From contig CM062820.1 of NCBI GenBank assembly GCA_031772625.1, positions 89,078,988-89,142,987 of the forward strand: DNA of 64,000 bases. The letters run 5' to 3'. Positions 11,828-23,435 of the stretch are shown piece by piece; the first letter of the stretch is position 1; the number at the start of each line of letters is the position of its first letter. The notes under the pieces were generated by a model. That model searched no databases, was not told the origin of the DNA, and saw nothing but the letters and a program-made list of their open reading frames with translations. The DNA comes from Pinus tabuliformis (taxonomy: Eukaryota; Streptophyta; Pinopsida; Pinales; Pinaceae). The translations under genes and the position numbers were made by a program.

Positions 11828-12790
11828 GAAGACACCATTCAGAGAACACTTGGGGATGCAGTCGATCAAGTGTCTATGAACTTGCCTACCCACGAAGACA
11901 TTGAGTTGTTCATAGACAAGGACATCAAGAGATGATGGTATTAGCATCACAGAATGTAGCACCATCAACAGCAGTTGAAAGAAGTATACCAGATGCAACG
12001 ACCGCAAGAGAAATTTTGTTGACAACACAAAGGTGGAACAAAGTTGCAAGCTCAAGAAGATCTAGTTGTGATGAAAGCAACTTTGGAGACTCATGCTATG
12101 AGGTGACGACACGACATGAAGATCGCACAAAGGTAGAGAACAGAAAACAGAAGGACTTGCATGTGCTGAAGCAGCAACTCAAGGGAGAACAAAAGCTGCA
12201 TAGACGAGAGAATGAGTTGCAGTAGCAATAGGTACAATAGGGGGCACAACATGCACTCACAGATGAAACTGCGCCCGTACAAGTTATAGATCCATCCTAC
12301 CAGCTAGGACGGAGAAGACAAGGTGAGTAGTGTTGTTGATCACATGCAAGGGAATGCAGCAACATGCATGTCATTGTGCACTTGCATGCGACCCAACCCA
12401 TTCGACACACTTACCGAGACAAAGACAAGAAGTAAGTCCGATTTGAGCTGAACATGTACCTCGACAAGTTGATGTGCATGGCCACCAGCACATGCTTGGA
12501 GAGTAGCATAGACACTATGCATCAACATGTTGTTGGTCCAGTCGCACTAGGACTACCATGCACATGCTATCAGATGAGTTGGATAGAAGATACATATTAG
12601 TGCACCTGGATGCAATGAAGGCAATAGTTTACTTTAGCAAGATGTCACCCTTGAGCACACGAACACCATCATGGACAGCCAAGCTTGGCATCAGCTCATC
12701 ACCTTCAACCATCACAAGAATGTCAAAGAGTTGGTCTCACCACAATGGTTTGAGTGTTAGTGAAGTCTTGCAAGGTTTATCAAGCCATTT
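11828..12790 (+). other. Coding-like segment inside the LARD-1 LTR (3' copy)
   Basis: Short stretches translate like protein. After 11825 one frame reads VEDTIQRTLGDAVDQVSMN and then THEDIELFIDKDIKR. A second frame gives LKQQLKGEQKLHRRENELQ followed by TAG, CAA, TAG and TAG-spaced codons that look like decayed Gln codons, as in a coiled coil. Near 12680-12750 a frame reads SQAWHQLITFNHHKNVKEL. The 5' LTR has the same region at about 5345-6260, with further stops. No known family was recognised. It may be a captured gene piece or old element coding sequence, or chance; the LARD-3 LTR lacks most of it. Confidence 0.35.
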
Positions 12791-12947
12791 TGTCTCACAT
12801 GGGAACATGTGCATTGTAATGTAACTTCTTGTCAAGTGGAATTTCAAGTGTCAACAGTTGAATGTAATAGTCATAGAGTAGTTGAAGAGTCATGAGGGTA
12901 GATGAATGGTCTCAAAGGGAAATGTCAAGGGTCACCCCACCATTTGC

Positions 12948-12955
12948 TATAAATA
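12948..12955 (+). promoter_or_regulatory. LARD-1 LTR TATA box
   Basis: TATAAATA within CTATAAATAGTACCTCAT, about 690 bp before the LTR end. LARD-3 has TATATATATA at the matching place (55356-55365), followed by a similar CTCATTGTA stretch, which supports a U3/R promoter here. The 5' LTR copy is mutated (CTACAAATAG, 6465-6474). Confidence 0.6.
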
Positions 12956-13642
12956 GTACCTCATAGCTCATTGTAGAGGATTTTGGTCAGCCAAGCTTCC
13001 GATAGGACTATCTTAGAGAGAGCTTGGACAGTATTGTGCATAGCTAGTACATCTCTTTGGAGGAGAAAGCAGTTGTGGCTGTAACGTTCCACTATCGAAA
13101 CTAGTGGTTGGACATGGATGTATTGTATGACTGGAAATTACACTTCTTAATATAACATGAGCCAACACATTTCATGCATATGTTGTACTGTATTTCAACT
13201 ATCTATTTACTGTAAATGATAGATGTATTTGTTTTCTTACGCATGCATGTATAGCTATTTTGTGTATGTATGTATGAATCTTTCTGAAATGTGTTGTTGG
13301 TTTAACCATCACTTTCGATTGCTAGCTAACTTACCTTCCATGTTGTGATGCATCCTTGCTCATGTGTTCCCTTCTTAACTTCGTGCTATCACAGGTTTCC
13401 AAGGGGTGCAGTCATCCCAACCACCGTGTGTTAGAACCTCTCATGCACCTTCCTTGGCTTACTATATATGTCACACCCTTTCTACCAACAAGGTTATCTT
13501 ACTTGCCTCTGTGCGAAATCACGGTCATGGAATTACCATACGACCCACTACTGGGACTCTTACACCAAACGGTATGACATCTAATTGGGACTTCTTACCG
13601 AGGAGATCCCCTTCCATGTTGGTGGGTCCACCACTGTCAATA

Positions 13643-13647
13643 GAATA
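13643..13647. other. LARD-1 right target-site duplication
   Basis: GAATA, matching 3664-3668. Confidence 0.85.
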
Positions 13648-15905
13648 CATATAATGTGGATCAAATATTTGAAGATTCATATAGAACTATCCATTATTAT
13701 CTGACATTTTAGTGCACTTTCTCCTTCAATTTCTTTACTTTCAGCTTTCAGTTGTAGAACATATCTCTATGGATTCTTCATCTCTTCCTTATTACAATTA
13801 TAGAAAAACATTATCTTTATAAATAGGAAAATAATACTTCTTATTTGTCTAATATTAACATCAGCGGAAATGATAGAGAAAAGATACATAACTGAGTAGA
13901 AATTTTTACTTTGCATTGACACAATTTTCATGTTCATGTTGGATGTACTGTGAATGTTAGGTTACTATCCATTAAGAAAACATTATGAAATTGAGATTTC
14001 TGTTGAAACTACAAAGAAAAGGCATTGATGCTAAAGTGCTGGTAATCCCTATTTGATTACCTACAAAAATTAGACCAACTATTTTATTATTATATTACAA
14101 CAAATTTTTATTAGAAAAAAATTATACTACACTGATTGTAGACAAGATTATGTGCTTTAGTTCATTATGTGTTTGCACTCACAAATATTTATACCTGATT
14201 CAGACATTCTTTTAGTCCAAGCATCAACTGATGTTTGAATTTTTTTTGTGAAAAGAATCGACATGTCTTTGGAAATATGATACTTTTATTGCATTTCCAT
14301 GCTAATTTTTCTAATTGCAATGCTTGCAATAGTTATGAAAACAATTTCTATAGGCATTGGTTCAAAATCATTCAATGTAAGATTTACCACAAGTTCTGGC
14401 TCATTGTGCTTCATGCAATTATATTTTAGTTCAAAGAAAGAATAATGTGGCAGAGTGTAATAATTGACACATGTTTGACTGGACATAGAACTAGAACCAC
14501 AACCTTCTACCATGCCTCAAAGAGTAGATGGATGGGTCACATTTAACATTGATTTTGAAAAACATAACCCAAAACCAAGAGGATAGTCTATTTCTATATC
14601 TAAAGTCACTTCTTGTAATCTTGCTAGTTGACACGATGTTTCTATAAGATTTAGCTTCCTAAAGTCCATTATTGAAACCCTCTATCATATATACTATTTG
14701 ATGATTGTGAAGGTATTGACAACCTAATTCTCTTTGACCAACTCTAAATATACTAATTCAAGGGTTTATATGAAAAATTATTGGCATAAAAATTTCATAC
14801 AAGATGAATGATATTCTTTATATGTAGTTGACATTGATCCATAATAAATATTTTCTTTTCTAGGAGTTCCCAATTATTCCAAAAAACCTATCCTATTTTG
14901 ATGCTTACTACAACTCACATGATCCTTTGCATAAAAAATTGGAACTATACCTGGGCACATTCTAAGAAATTCATGTGGAAGGCAAAAATTTCTTCCACTA
15001 TTCTACCTAATCATTTGATTTTTGTGTGTATGTTGTTTTTCAATAGCTTTCCACCTTTATTGATTCATTCACACATCAACGTCTATTATTGGAGTCTAAG
15101 AATTGAGGACCATCACAAATTATCTCATGTAGAACACCTTGATGAGTTATACTTATGCACCCTAAATGTAATTCTAAATGTAATTTTTCAATTATTTCAT
15201 CTAAAATATTCTTAAAAAGGAAAAAAAACATCATTAGTGTCATTTTCCATCTCTAAAAAGCTTATCCCACCACTTTTTGGCATTGTAAGTAGAAACTCAA
15301 GAGTGTGGGACCCAAAATTCTTATTGGTATGACAGACCTCTAATGTACTGTCAATATATCCCATTGAATGCCAATTAGAGATTTGTGAGAGAGAGAGAGT
15401 GGACCATTCACTCTACCATCCATTCCCCCATCAAAGGATGTCATCATATGGCTACTAGCTTCTCTACTTCCTCTCTCTTCAACATGGTAGTAATCGGTGA
15501 AATGTTACTATTAGTTTATGCAAAACACTCTTTTTGTGAATTTGAAAAAAACTCATATATGACACCAATAGTCATATGTGGGTTTGACTACATTTTTTTG
15601 TGTGCCAGAGTAGGAAAAATAATGGCTTTGAGATGCATTATTTAACCAATATCCCATTGGTAACTTTTGACTAGATAAAGAAGATAAATTTTGGACAATT
15701 AGCCTAAATCAAAGTTGTGTTCTGCCCACTTGAACTTAACAGTTATGTGTTTGCACAATAGAAAAGGGATTTCAATTGTACAGGTTCACTAGGTCATCCA
15801 TTGAGAACTATGTAAACATGAACTTCTTTTGGAAGAACACAATTTCTATGCCCTTTAGAGAGTTTTTCCTAGGTATAAAGCCTACACGTTAGTCCATGAT
15901 CATTA
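13648..15905. other. AT-rich spacer, no gene seen
   Basis: Frames of up to about 105 codons (14898, 15385, plus strand) have no recognisable domain and read like random AT-rich sequence. A GAGAGAGAGAG run lies near 15387. Confidence 0.65.
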
Positions 15906-16405
15906 ACATACATCCATCCTTTTGAACATGTTGGCTGTTAATATTTTTTATAAGTGTTCTTTTGGTTTTCACTTTTGGTAGTGGCATAGATTTTTGAAAC
16001 CATTCTACCAACCTTGGAATGATTGTTCTCTATCCTGCACAAAGATTGAACTTTTTATCGTAGCTATCTTAAATTTAGGGACTAATCTAAGTACTTGCCA
16101 AGAACTTCTTGGGAAACTTGTACTCATCATAATTTGTTGTAGGTACATACATTCTTCCTTTTGAAGGCACTAACAAGTTGTATTTTCTATAACCCTTTTA
16201 ATGGTATTCATTATTTCTGGTTCCATGAATTTCTGACACCATACTACCAACATTAGCATGTTTTTTGTTTGCATCCTGAAAAAGGTCTTGATCTTCTAGG
16301 ATAGACATCATATATACACATAAGTAACTACTAGTACTTGCTGACTACTGCTTGGGAATCTTGCTTTCATTATAATTTGTTGCACATACAACAACACCTC
16401 CCATG
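15906..16405. repeat. Diverged tandem duplication, ~238-bp period
   Basis: ACATACATCCATCCTTTTGAA (15906) recurs as ACATACATTCTTCCTTTTGAA (16144). ACCATTCTACCAAC (15999) recurs as ACCATACTACCAAC (16237). CATAATTTGTTG recurs near 16128 and 16371. Two copies and the start of a third; no coding. Confidence 0.6.
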
Positions 16406-16837
16406 TTAGATGTGTTAGTAAATGCTTGGATGGAAGACCGGGCCTAACCATTTGACATTTTATGCTTCTTTCTTGGCTTTAAAAAAACCCCACAATGTTT
16501 CATACCAAAAACTTTGTTGTTTCTTGGAGCATTTGGCTGAATACTACCACGAGGACAAGTTGATTCAATTCTTTTTGGTATTCATTTGTTCATAGTTTGA
16601 TTTGTGTGCCCTCCCTACAAGCTACTTGTTGAGTCCCTTGACACTGCTAATTTAATTATTTAAATGGTGCTATCTCAATGGAAGAGAACCAAGCTTATAA
16701 GCAAGAGATTGGTGGTTTGATTCCATTATGCCCTAACATCACTTAATCAATGATATTGTAGTTTATTTTTAATTAAATACTTTTTATATTGATTTATTTC
16801 AATGGTGAGATATTCTTTTGGATTCATTATTTTATAT
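16406..16837. other. AT-rich spacer, no gene seen
   Basis: No domain, RNA gene or repeat seen. It lies between the 238-bp duplication and the TGTCTC palindromes. Confidence 0.55.
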
Positions 16838-17010
16838 TGTCTCTAAACAGACAAAAGCGATATTATATTATTTTTAAATATAATTTTATATTGCATCGAA
16901 AGAGATAATAGGTACAATTAAAGACATATTGTCTCTATAAAGACAATGTTTTTAATCCCAACTATTGTTTCGAGAGACAAAAATGAAATTGTCTCTTGAG
17001 AGACAATAAT
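16838..17010. repeat. Cluster of TGTCTC/GAGACA palindromes
   Basis: Four short inverted repeats: TTGTCTCTAAACAGACAA, ATTGTCTCTATAAAGACAAT, ATTGTTTCGAGAGACAA and ATTGTCTCTTGAGAGACAAT. TGTCTC is also the classic auxin-response core, but no gene follows closely. They may be part of the foldback element just downstream. Confidence 0.6.
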
Positions 17011-17078
17011 GTTTATATTATATAGTTTTTTTATAAAAGATAATATTTTCAGACAATAATTTGAGACCATGGATTAAA

Positions 17079-17463
17079 CACAACAAATAAAACAATACAC
17101 ATATATAATAATTTACCAAAACATATCTCAAATAATTTTAAAACCCCTCTATATTGAAGTGAAAGGAAAATACTCCCCGGTGAGTTGCATGATCGATAAG
17201 GATGAACAACCTTACACCTCTTACCGATCCACGACGAAATAATATGCAATTAATAGGATGGTTTCGTTATTTCTTCATGGATAGCTAAGAGGACTAAGGT
17301 TGTTCATCCTTATCGATAATGCCGATCATGCAAATCGAGCAGGAATATGTATTTTCTTTTCATTTCAATAAAACATAGAGGAGTTTTAAGATTATTTGAG
17401 ATAATTTTTTAGTAAATTATATAAAATTGTGTATTATTTTAAATATTGTCTTTAATTTGTTGC
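17079..17463. repeat. Imperfect inverted repeat (foldback / MITE-like)
   Basis: The left arm (17079-17222) pairs with the right arm (about 17287-17463), with a ~65-bp loop. Matching stretches include ATCGATAAGGATGAACAACCT against its complement at 17300-17320, CTCAAATAAT, CCTCTAT, and GAAAATAC. Arms are about 75-80% complementary by eye. No coding. It could be a MITE or a foldback transcript source. Confidence 0.7.
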
Positions 17464-17548
17464 TTTTTAATAAAAATATTAATAATTTTATTGTTGAAAG
17501 CAAAATGTAATTATTGAATTTTGATTAAATATATTTTATGAATGTAAT

Positions 17549-17820
17549 GTAGTTTTAAACTTTCACCATTTATCCCAAAAATGTTTGAAATAAAAATTGC
17601 AAAAGCATGAGTATATTGTGCGAACGCTGTGTAGTTTTAAACTTTCACCATTTGTCACAAAAAAATGTTTGAAATAAAAATTGCAAAAGCATTAATAATT
17701 ACGCCAATAGGCCTAATCGGTGCTGTCTAGTTTTAAACTTTCACCATTTATCACAAAAATGTTTGAAATAAAAATTGCAAAAGCATTAATAACTACGCCA
17801 ATAGGCCTAATCGGTATTGG
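17549..17820. repeat. Three-copy tandem repeat, ~90 bp
   Basis: Each unit carries TAGTTTTAAACTTTCACCAT then AAAATGTTTGAAATAAAAATT and GCAAAAGCAT. Copies two and three also share ACGCCAATAGGCCTAATCGG. A diverged fourth copy lies at 18630-18700. Confidence 0.8.
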
Positions 17821-17874
17821 AATTTAAGTTGGAGAATTTTGATTTCTAACTAAACGAATAGTTAATATTTTTTG

Positions 17875-17990
17875 TGTGAGAATATTTTTGGTCTTACACA
17901 ACATCCCGCTAACAATATCAAAGATTTATGGTGAGAATATTTTTGGTGTTACACAACATCCTGCTAACAATATCAAAGATTTACAGATTA
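17875..17990. repeat. 57-bp tandem duplication
   Basis: TGAGAATATTTTTGGTSTTA followed by CACAACATCCYGCTAACAAT and ATCAAAGATTTA occurs twice, nearly identical. Confidence 0.8.
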
Positions 17991-18084
17991 TTTTTCAATT
18001 TCAATACTAAATGTCCACTCGATACAATCATTATACTCTAAAATATAATTAAAAATATTATAAAACACTTCACTCTCCCTCCAC

Positions 18085-18282
18085 TAATTTCATTCCACTA
18101 TCTCCATACGTGGATTTCATTTGCATTCCCCAGTTTCAGGGTTTAGGTGGATGCGTCACTATTTCAGAGCTGCATTATCGATCTCAGCCACTGAATTTGT
18201 GGCAAAGCTCTAACTATTCCGTGACGCAGATTGGGATCCGGTAAAACCCTACGCAGACCTTCGAACTTCGACACTTGAAAAG
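18085..18282 (+). other. Exon-like island, function unknown
   Basis: About 200 bp with clearly higher GC than its surroundings. An ATG at 18151 opens MRHYFRAALSISATEFVAKL, then a TAA (18211), after which the same frame continues LFRDADWDPVKPYADLRT to a possible splice donor AAG|GTTTGT at 18283. It could be a 5' leader exon, a decayed first exon or a short upstream ORF. No downstream exon was found. Confidence 0.2.
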
Positions 18283-18559
18283 GTTTGTGTTCCATATCCA
18301 CCTATCTGGATATAATAATTAAGGAAAAAGGCTAAGGCACGTATGTAATAATTTTTGTTTTAACTACGGCTTTGTTTAGAAAGTAATATCCATAAACACA
18401 TTTTCTAATACCTCACAAAGCATTACTGTTATAATATTCCATATTTAATGAAATATTTGTCATTTCTAACTCTATTACAATATTCCATGGTGGGTTATTA
18501 AATATGTTATACTAATATAGTTTCAAAATTCTCATTAAAATACTCCAAATACAAAACAA

Positions 18560-18770
18560 AATGCCCAAACATTAATAATTTTATTATTGAGTACATGGTG
18601 TAATTATTGAATTTTGTGTGGGTATTTTGTACGAATGCTGTGTAGTCAAACATTCACCATTTTTCTCAAAAATGTTTTAAATACAAATTGTAGAAGTATT
18701 AATAATTCTATTGTGGAGGGCATCGTGTAATTATTGAATTTTGTCTGGTTAATTGTGCGGTCGTGATGCG
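18560..18770. repeat. Diverged copy of the 17.5-kb repeat
   Basis: ATTAATAATTTTATTATTGA, CATTCACCATTTTTCTCAAA and TGTAATTATTGAATTTTG match the 17470-17700 block with many changes. Confidence 0.55.
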
Positions 18771-19329
18771 TTAGGTCGTCTGTGAATTTTAGTCAGATTC
18801 CTTTGCCATTGTGTTTGAGGTTTTCTGTTTTTTAAAAGGAGAATATAATATTTTGTAAAAAAAAAAAAATTCAAATGAATCTTTTATTATTATATATATT
18901 AAAATATAAAATTAGTATAGGTTTGTTTTAATTTTAAATTTATAAAATATTAAGAGGAATCATTTTTTTTAAGTTGTAAATTTCGGTTTAAGTTTATAAA
19001 AAATTACACTTCCAAAAATTTGATTTTTTTGAAATTTGATGGATACAAATTTAAAATAGATTGATTCCTTTTGAAGCTTGATGGATACAAAGTTAAAATA
19101 GATCTATGTTGATTCTTAATAATTGTTGAAGGCTTCTTATTTCACCTTAAGGTGGAAGAGGATCTACTAATTTAAAAAAAAAAAATCAATTGACGACTTA
19201 GATTGTTTCTCAAGAGAATATGCTCAGCATATGCTTATTTTTAATGTTTATCAATGATTGTAGTGTGTTACAAAGTTTTTTAGGTTTCATTTAATAAATT
19301 AAAGAAATATATTTTTGCCACGTGGTTAG
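18771..19329. other. AT-rich spacer, no gene seen
   Basis: Homopolymer A and T runs and short frames only. Confidence 0.6.
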
Positions 19330-19605
19330 AGATTTGAGATTATTCCAATTTTAATATGTTTATATTCTAATTAAATGGGAAATTAATATATAAGCAAATT
19401 TTATTTAGCAAAATGGTCCATTTTACAATAAGATGTGTAATTTTTTTTCTCTCAAGTTAAATTAGATTCTAGATTTGAGATTATTCCAATTCTAATAACT
19501 TTGTATTCTAATTAGATAGGGAATTAATATATAAGAAAATTTTATTTAACAAAATTGTCCATTTTACAATTAGATGTGTGATTTTATTTTTTCTCAAGTT
19601 AGTGT
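19330..19605. repeat. ~138-bp tandem duplication
   Basis: GATTTGAGATTATTCCAATT, then GGGAATTAATATATAAG, TTTTATTTA, GTCCATTTTACAAT and TCTCAAGTTA appear twice in the same order. Confidence 0.75.
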
Positions 19606-19819
19606 TGATCCATAATCTTTTTATATATGGTTAAATAGTTAAATGCTTGCATTGGTTAAGGAATTTTTCATGTTGCTATAGTCTTTTTTTTTTTGTCATA
19701 TTTATGAAGTCTTTGGCTATATCAACCACATTAATATTTTTAATGTGGTTATACTTGTATTATTTATATTCATAATTTTCCATCTCTATATATAAATAAT
19801 CTTATTTTTTTTTTATTAT

Positions 19820-19842
19820 TATATATATATATATATATATAT
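19820..19842. repeat. (AT)n microsatellite
   Basis: About eleven AT units in a wider AT-rich stretch. Confidence 0.9.
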
Positions 19843-19950
19843 TAAAAAAATACCCACACAGTGACACCATTACATATGCTTACTAATAGTAAGTAAGTTT
19901 GTGCCCTATATAGAATGTGTGAAACTTCGTGGATCCCCTTCGCTCTAAAA

Positions 19951-20104
19951 TTAGGGAATGTAATAAAGTCTTTACCATAAATAACTATGTTAAGAGACCC
20001 AATTCATCAACAATTTATACCATCCAAATTAGGGAATGTAATCAATTCTTTACCATAGATAACTATGTTAAGAGACCCAATTCGTCAACAACTTATACCA
20101 TCCC
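19951..20104. repeat. ~77-bp tandem duplication
   Basis: ATTAGGGAATGTAATMAA, CTTTACCATARATAACTATG and AGAGACCCAATTCRTCAACA occur twice with few differences. Confidence 0.85.
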
Positions 20105-21783
20105 TTCATTAAATTTCTCATAGATTGAAATCAACTGCCACTGGGAAGTCACAGTGACTCTAAAGTATATAAACCGTGCCATGTAGCTTACATGGGTTGC
20201 CAATGCTACAATAAAGGTATATGTGCAATCATATTTAGCATATTATCTATAATCATCATCATAATCATTATTTTTCTTCTTGACATTACTTTTTCCTCTT
20301 AGCAATATCTTCTAAAATGCTCAATATTTCCTTAGTTCCTAGAAATTTTCTTAGATTTCCTAGGAGACTTATGCTATGGGGAACTTACTTTAGAATCTAT
20401 GGCATAACACATGTGTTCATGAGGTATTAAATAATACCTCTACCTTTAATAGATATTGATAAAAACATCCCAACATTATTTTCTTAAATTCCCCTTCCAA
20501 AACATATTTTTAATTAAAAAAATTTATATCTTTACTATATGTCCCTAATTTTATGAAAAACCTTAATACCCATAAACCCATATCTTCCCTACATATTCCC
20601 CCAATACCTATAATATATTGAATTAAATTTTCACAATTTTAAAACTTTCTTTTACAAATTAACATGATATTATATTGATAAAAAAGGTGAAGCCCACATG
20701 ATTATGTCTCCCCTAGGATTTGGATCTTCCTTTATTTTCCTTCTTATGTTTTTATTTTTATTGTCTATGTATAGCCAATCCCTCATTGGCAGATTTAGAA
20801 GCTTTCTATCTCACCTCTTTTAAGACGAAAGTAATCAAAATCTCATTAGGCACCAATTTCTTTACAATGCTTCCAATGGCCATTTCCATGTCGTCTCATG
20901 AATTTGGGAAAATATAAAATGGTCATGAAATGATTCTCCTCATCTATATTCACTCCAATTGGGATAAAAAAATACCATGATGTTATTAAATATGTTTGTT
21001 TGTCAAGGTACAAAATCACCATCATCCATTCTTAAGTAAAACAAATTTTTCTACATGAAAATGTTTATTAATTAGGGATTTAGCATGGAACAAATCACCA
21101 AGCTTATTCTAGAGAGTTACCAAGTTTTTCTTCAAAATTGTTCAATATATCGATTCAACCATATCAATCCTAATAAGTCTTTATGCATTTCTCTCCAACA
21201 CTACCCACTACCTTCATATTCATGCTAAAGGGTTTGGTTCTAGATACTGAAACCCATAGATCACAATCTATGGGAAGATCATTCCTCTTCAAATTATACT
21301 ACACAAATTTAGTGCCATTAAACTTCTCCATATAGAATCTAGATAATCCCATCATTTCCCTACAACAAAAATTTTGTCTATGTATTGTCCCACTGAAAAC
21401 TAGATTAGATTAAAAAAACCTTGTCCCTAAAACATTGGATCAAAGGTGATCAAAGTAATGCAAAGATAAAGGAAGCAAACATGTGGAAGATGGTTCCTAC
21501 ACTCAAAAATGAAAGAAGGAAGTGAAGAAAAAATTAAGAAAATAAATAGGATAATAAACTAAAAATAATTGAAAGGAATAGTTAACCATTACACAATAAT
21601 TTCATATGGAAAACCCTTTCAAGGGAAAATCCACATTCCAAATCATGCGTAATGTATTATTAAAAATATAAAAAATAGTTTCAATGCATCACAAAGTTCC
21701 ATGCTCTCAATAGAGCTACTCAATACGAGAAATTTTGTTAAGTTAAAAGGCACACTCACATTCAACCTACCTAAGAACTCAAC
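20105..21783. other. AT-rich spacer, no gene seen
   Basis: No coding, RNA or mobile-element signal recognised. Confidence 0.6.
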
Positions 21784-21905
21784 AAGTTGGCATATTAAAG
21801 CCATAAACCATTTATGGTTTTCAAACTCCACATGTTGGTAACCAAAGTTGGCATATTAAAGCCATAAACCATTTATGGTTTTCAAACTCCACATGTTGGT
21901 AACCA
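21784..21905. repeat. Perfect 61-bp tandem duplication
   Basis: The unit beginning AAGTTGGCATATTAAAGCCA and ending CCACATGTTGGTAACCA is repeated without visible change. Each unit holds the hairpin CCATAAACCATTTATGG. It overlaps the left part of the LTR relic. Confidence 0.9.
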
Positions 21906-23435
21906 TCATTGGCCAACTAGTAATGCTCAACATTAATCACTTGGTATATTTTAGCATACATTACTTGATATTCATCATCATTTATCAAACAAATTTTTTC
22001 AGTAACCTATATTAGATGATATTTTTAGTAAACCATTTAGGCACATGGCTCCATTGCAATACACCTTTGAGCCAAAGAATAATAGATCTATTACTAAGAG
22101 ATAAATTTTCTTGAAGAGTTTCTATAATAATTTATGGTTTATGTATGTTGTTTTCTTTATGTGTTGCTATTATGTTTTTATTTATATCTATTTTTTTAAC
22201 ATTGGTGTCAGAGCTAGGGTTACCATAAACTCTCTTAGAGGACTGGTCTAATGCCAGTGCCGAAACAAAATGATTTCTTCTTGATGTGGCTATCAGAGGA
22301 CAAATATGGAGGTTTTATTTGGCCTATTGGATGTTAGAGATAGATATCTATCCAATTAATCATATGAAATTATCCATCGGAGTTCAAAGAAGGGAATAAA
22401 TTAGTAGTAGAGTGTAGGTTATTGTGACAACCCTAGTGGGAACCTAGAGAGACAAGTGCAATATGCTTGCTAAGTGGAGTATAAGGGCTATGTACAAATT
22501 ATGGATTGGAACATGCTATATATATAGCATGAGACAGGTCCAGTAGTTGAATGAATGAGATAATGTATATGGAGTCAATGGTGTCATGGCCTATTGAAGG
22601 AGCCAACACGTTATGATGAAATACAATAGTGCATGAACACTTTATAGTGTTTGGTCCAAGTTGTCAATCGTAGATATAAGTATGATGTATTCCCCATGGT
22701 TGTTGTAAGACCTATTATTTATGCATGCATGTTATAGCATGGTGGCACATTATGTCATCCCTCTCATGCATAAAGAGAATGAAAGATAAGTGTAGAATAA
22801 ATCACTTGAATAGGTAGGAGGGTTGTAGATGTACACATATGCTACTTTTTTTTAGACTTTTTATTCAAACATACGTGTTGTAATGTGTGGTGCATGGAGT
22901 TATGTATGATCAAGATGTGGAATGAGGCACTTTAACAGGCATGAGGGTGGAAAGTGTACTCATATTTTGTCTTGAGGAGGGAATTGTACATCTCTGAGAT
23001 GGTTGTTGAACAATGTATATGAAAAGGTTAACCATGTATTCCATTGAATGGTAAATTTTTTATATGGAATTCAATAAAAATATTGGGACTAATTTATCTT
23101 CCTCAAGTAAGTCTAATGACAAAATTGTTAGCATCATTATGGAAAATTGATTGGATCATACAGTCAATTTGATATCTTCATTAACAGGTTTGCCATTAAT
23201 GGTTTACACCTTTGAGGTTTCAATAACCCATGATTTTTCCGATGTTCTTTTCATGTAGTATAACCTATTTAAGGGCATGATAACTCCATTATAAAATGAC
23301 TTTGGACCAAATAATGATAAATATATTTTCTAGAGATTGTTTCTCCATGTTTCCAAGATAACTTATAGTGTCTATATGCTTTTTCCTTTATGTATTGTTA
23401 TTAGACTTTTACTTATATCTTTTTTTTTATAAAAA
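21790..23435 (+). mobile_element. Probable small non-coding LTR-element relic
   Basis: A tRNA-Met-like primer site TGGTGTCAGAGC (22203-22214) follows a segment (about 22000-22200) that recurs in diverged form at about 23255-23432. Shared landmarks in order: AACCTAT, GGCTCC/AACTCC, GACTTTGGACCAAAKAAT-like, GAGATTGTTTC-like, TTATGTRTTGYTATT and ACTTATATCT. That fits two LTRs around about 1 kb without an ORF, as in TRIM-like or internally deleted elements. The outer ends and target duplication were not resolved. Confidence 0.42.

Larger units (their letters stand above)
3669..13642 (+). mobile_element. LARD-1: complete pol-less LTR element with ~3.5-kb LTRs
   Basis: Two long direct repeats (3669-7185 and 10168-13642) both begin TGTTGTAGC and end CACTGTCAA(C/T)A. 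They are flanked by a perfect 5-bp duplication GAATA (3664-3668 and 13643-13647). The interior of about 3 kb starts with a primer-site-like sequence at 7190 and carries one decayed gag-like frame. No protease, RT, RNase H or integrase motif was found in any frame. LTRs making up 70% of the element, with gag but no pol, fit the large-retrotransposon-derivative / TR-GAG class. The two LTRs differ by very roughly 10-15% by eye, so the insertion is old. LARD-3 at 53803 is a diverged relative. Confidence 0.9.
10168..13642 (+). repeat. LARD-1 3' LTR (3475 bp)
   Basis: Direct copy of 3669-7185. It begins TGTTGTAGCGG; the last bases are CAATA where the 5' LTR has CAACA, a single change. GAATA follows as target duplication. 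No clear polypurine tract precedes it; the bases before 10168 are only weakly purine-rich (about 10135-10146). Confidence 0.88.

Noticed and set aside
14898-15215. 105-codon frame in the spacer
   Set aside because: AT-rich, no domain, no codon bias and no neighbouring exon signals.
22203-22214. Full Copia element after the tRNA-Met-like site
   Set aside because: No gag or pol motif in the ~1 kb before the second repeat; kept only as a small LTR relic.
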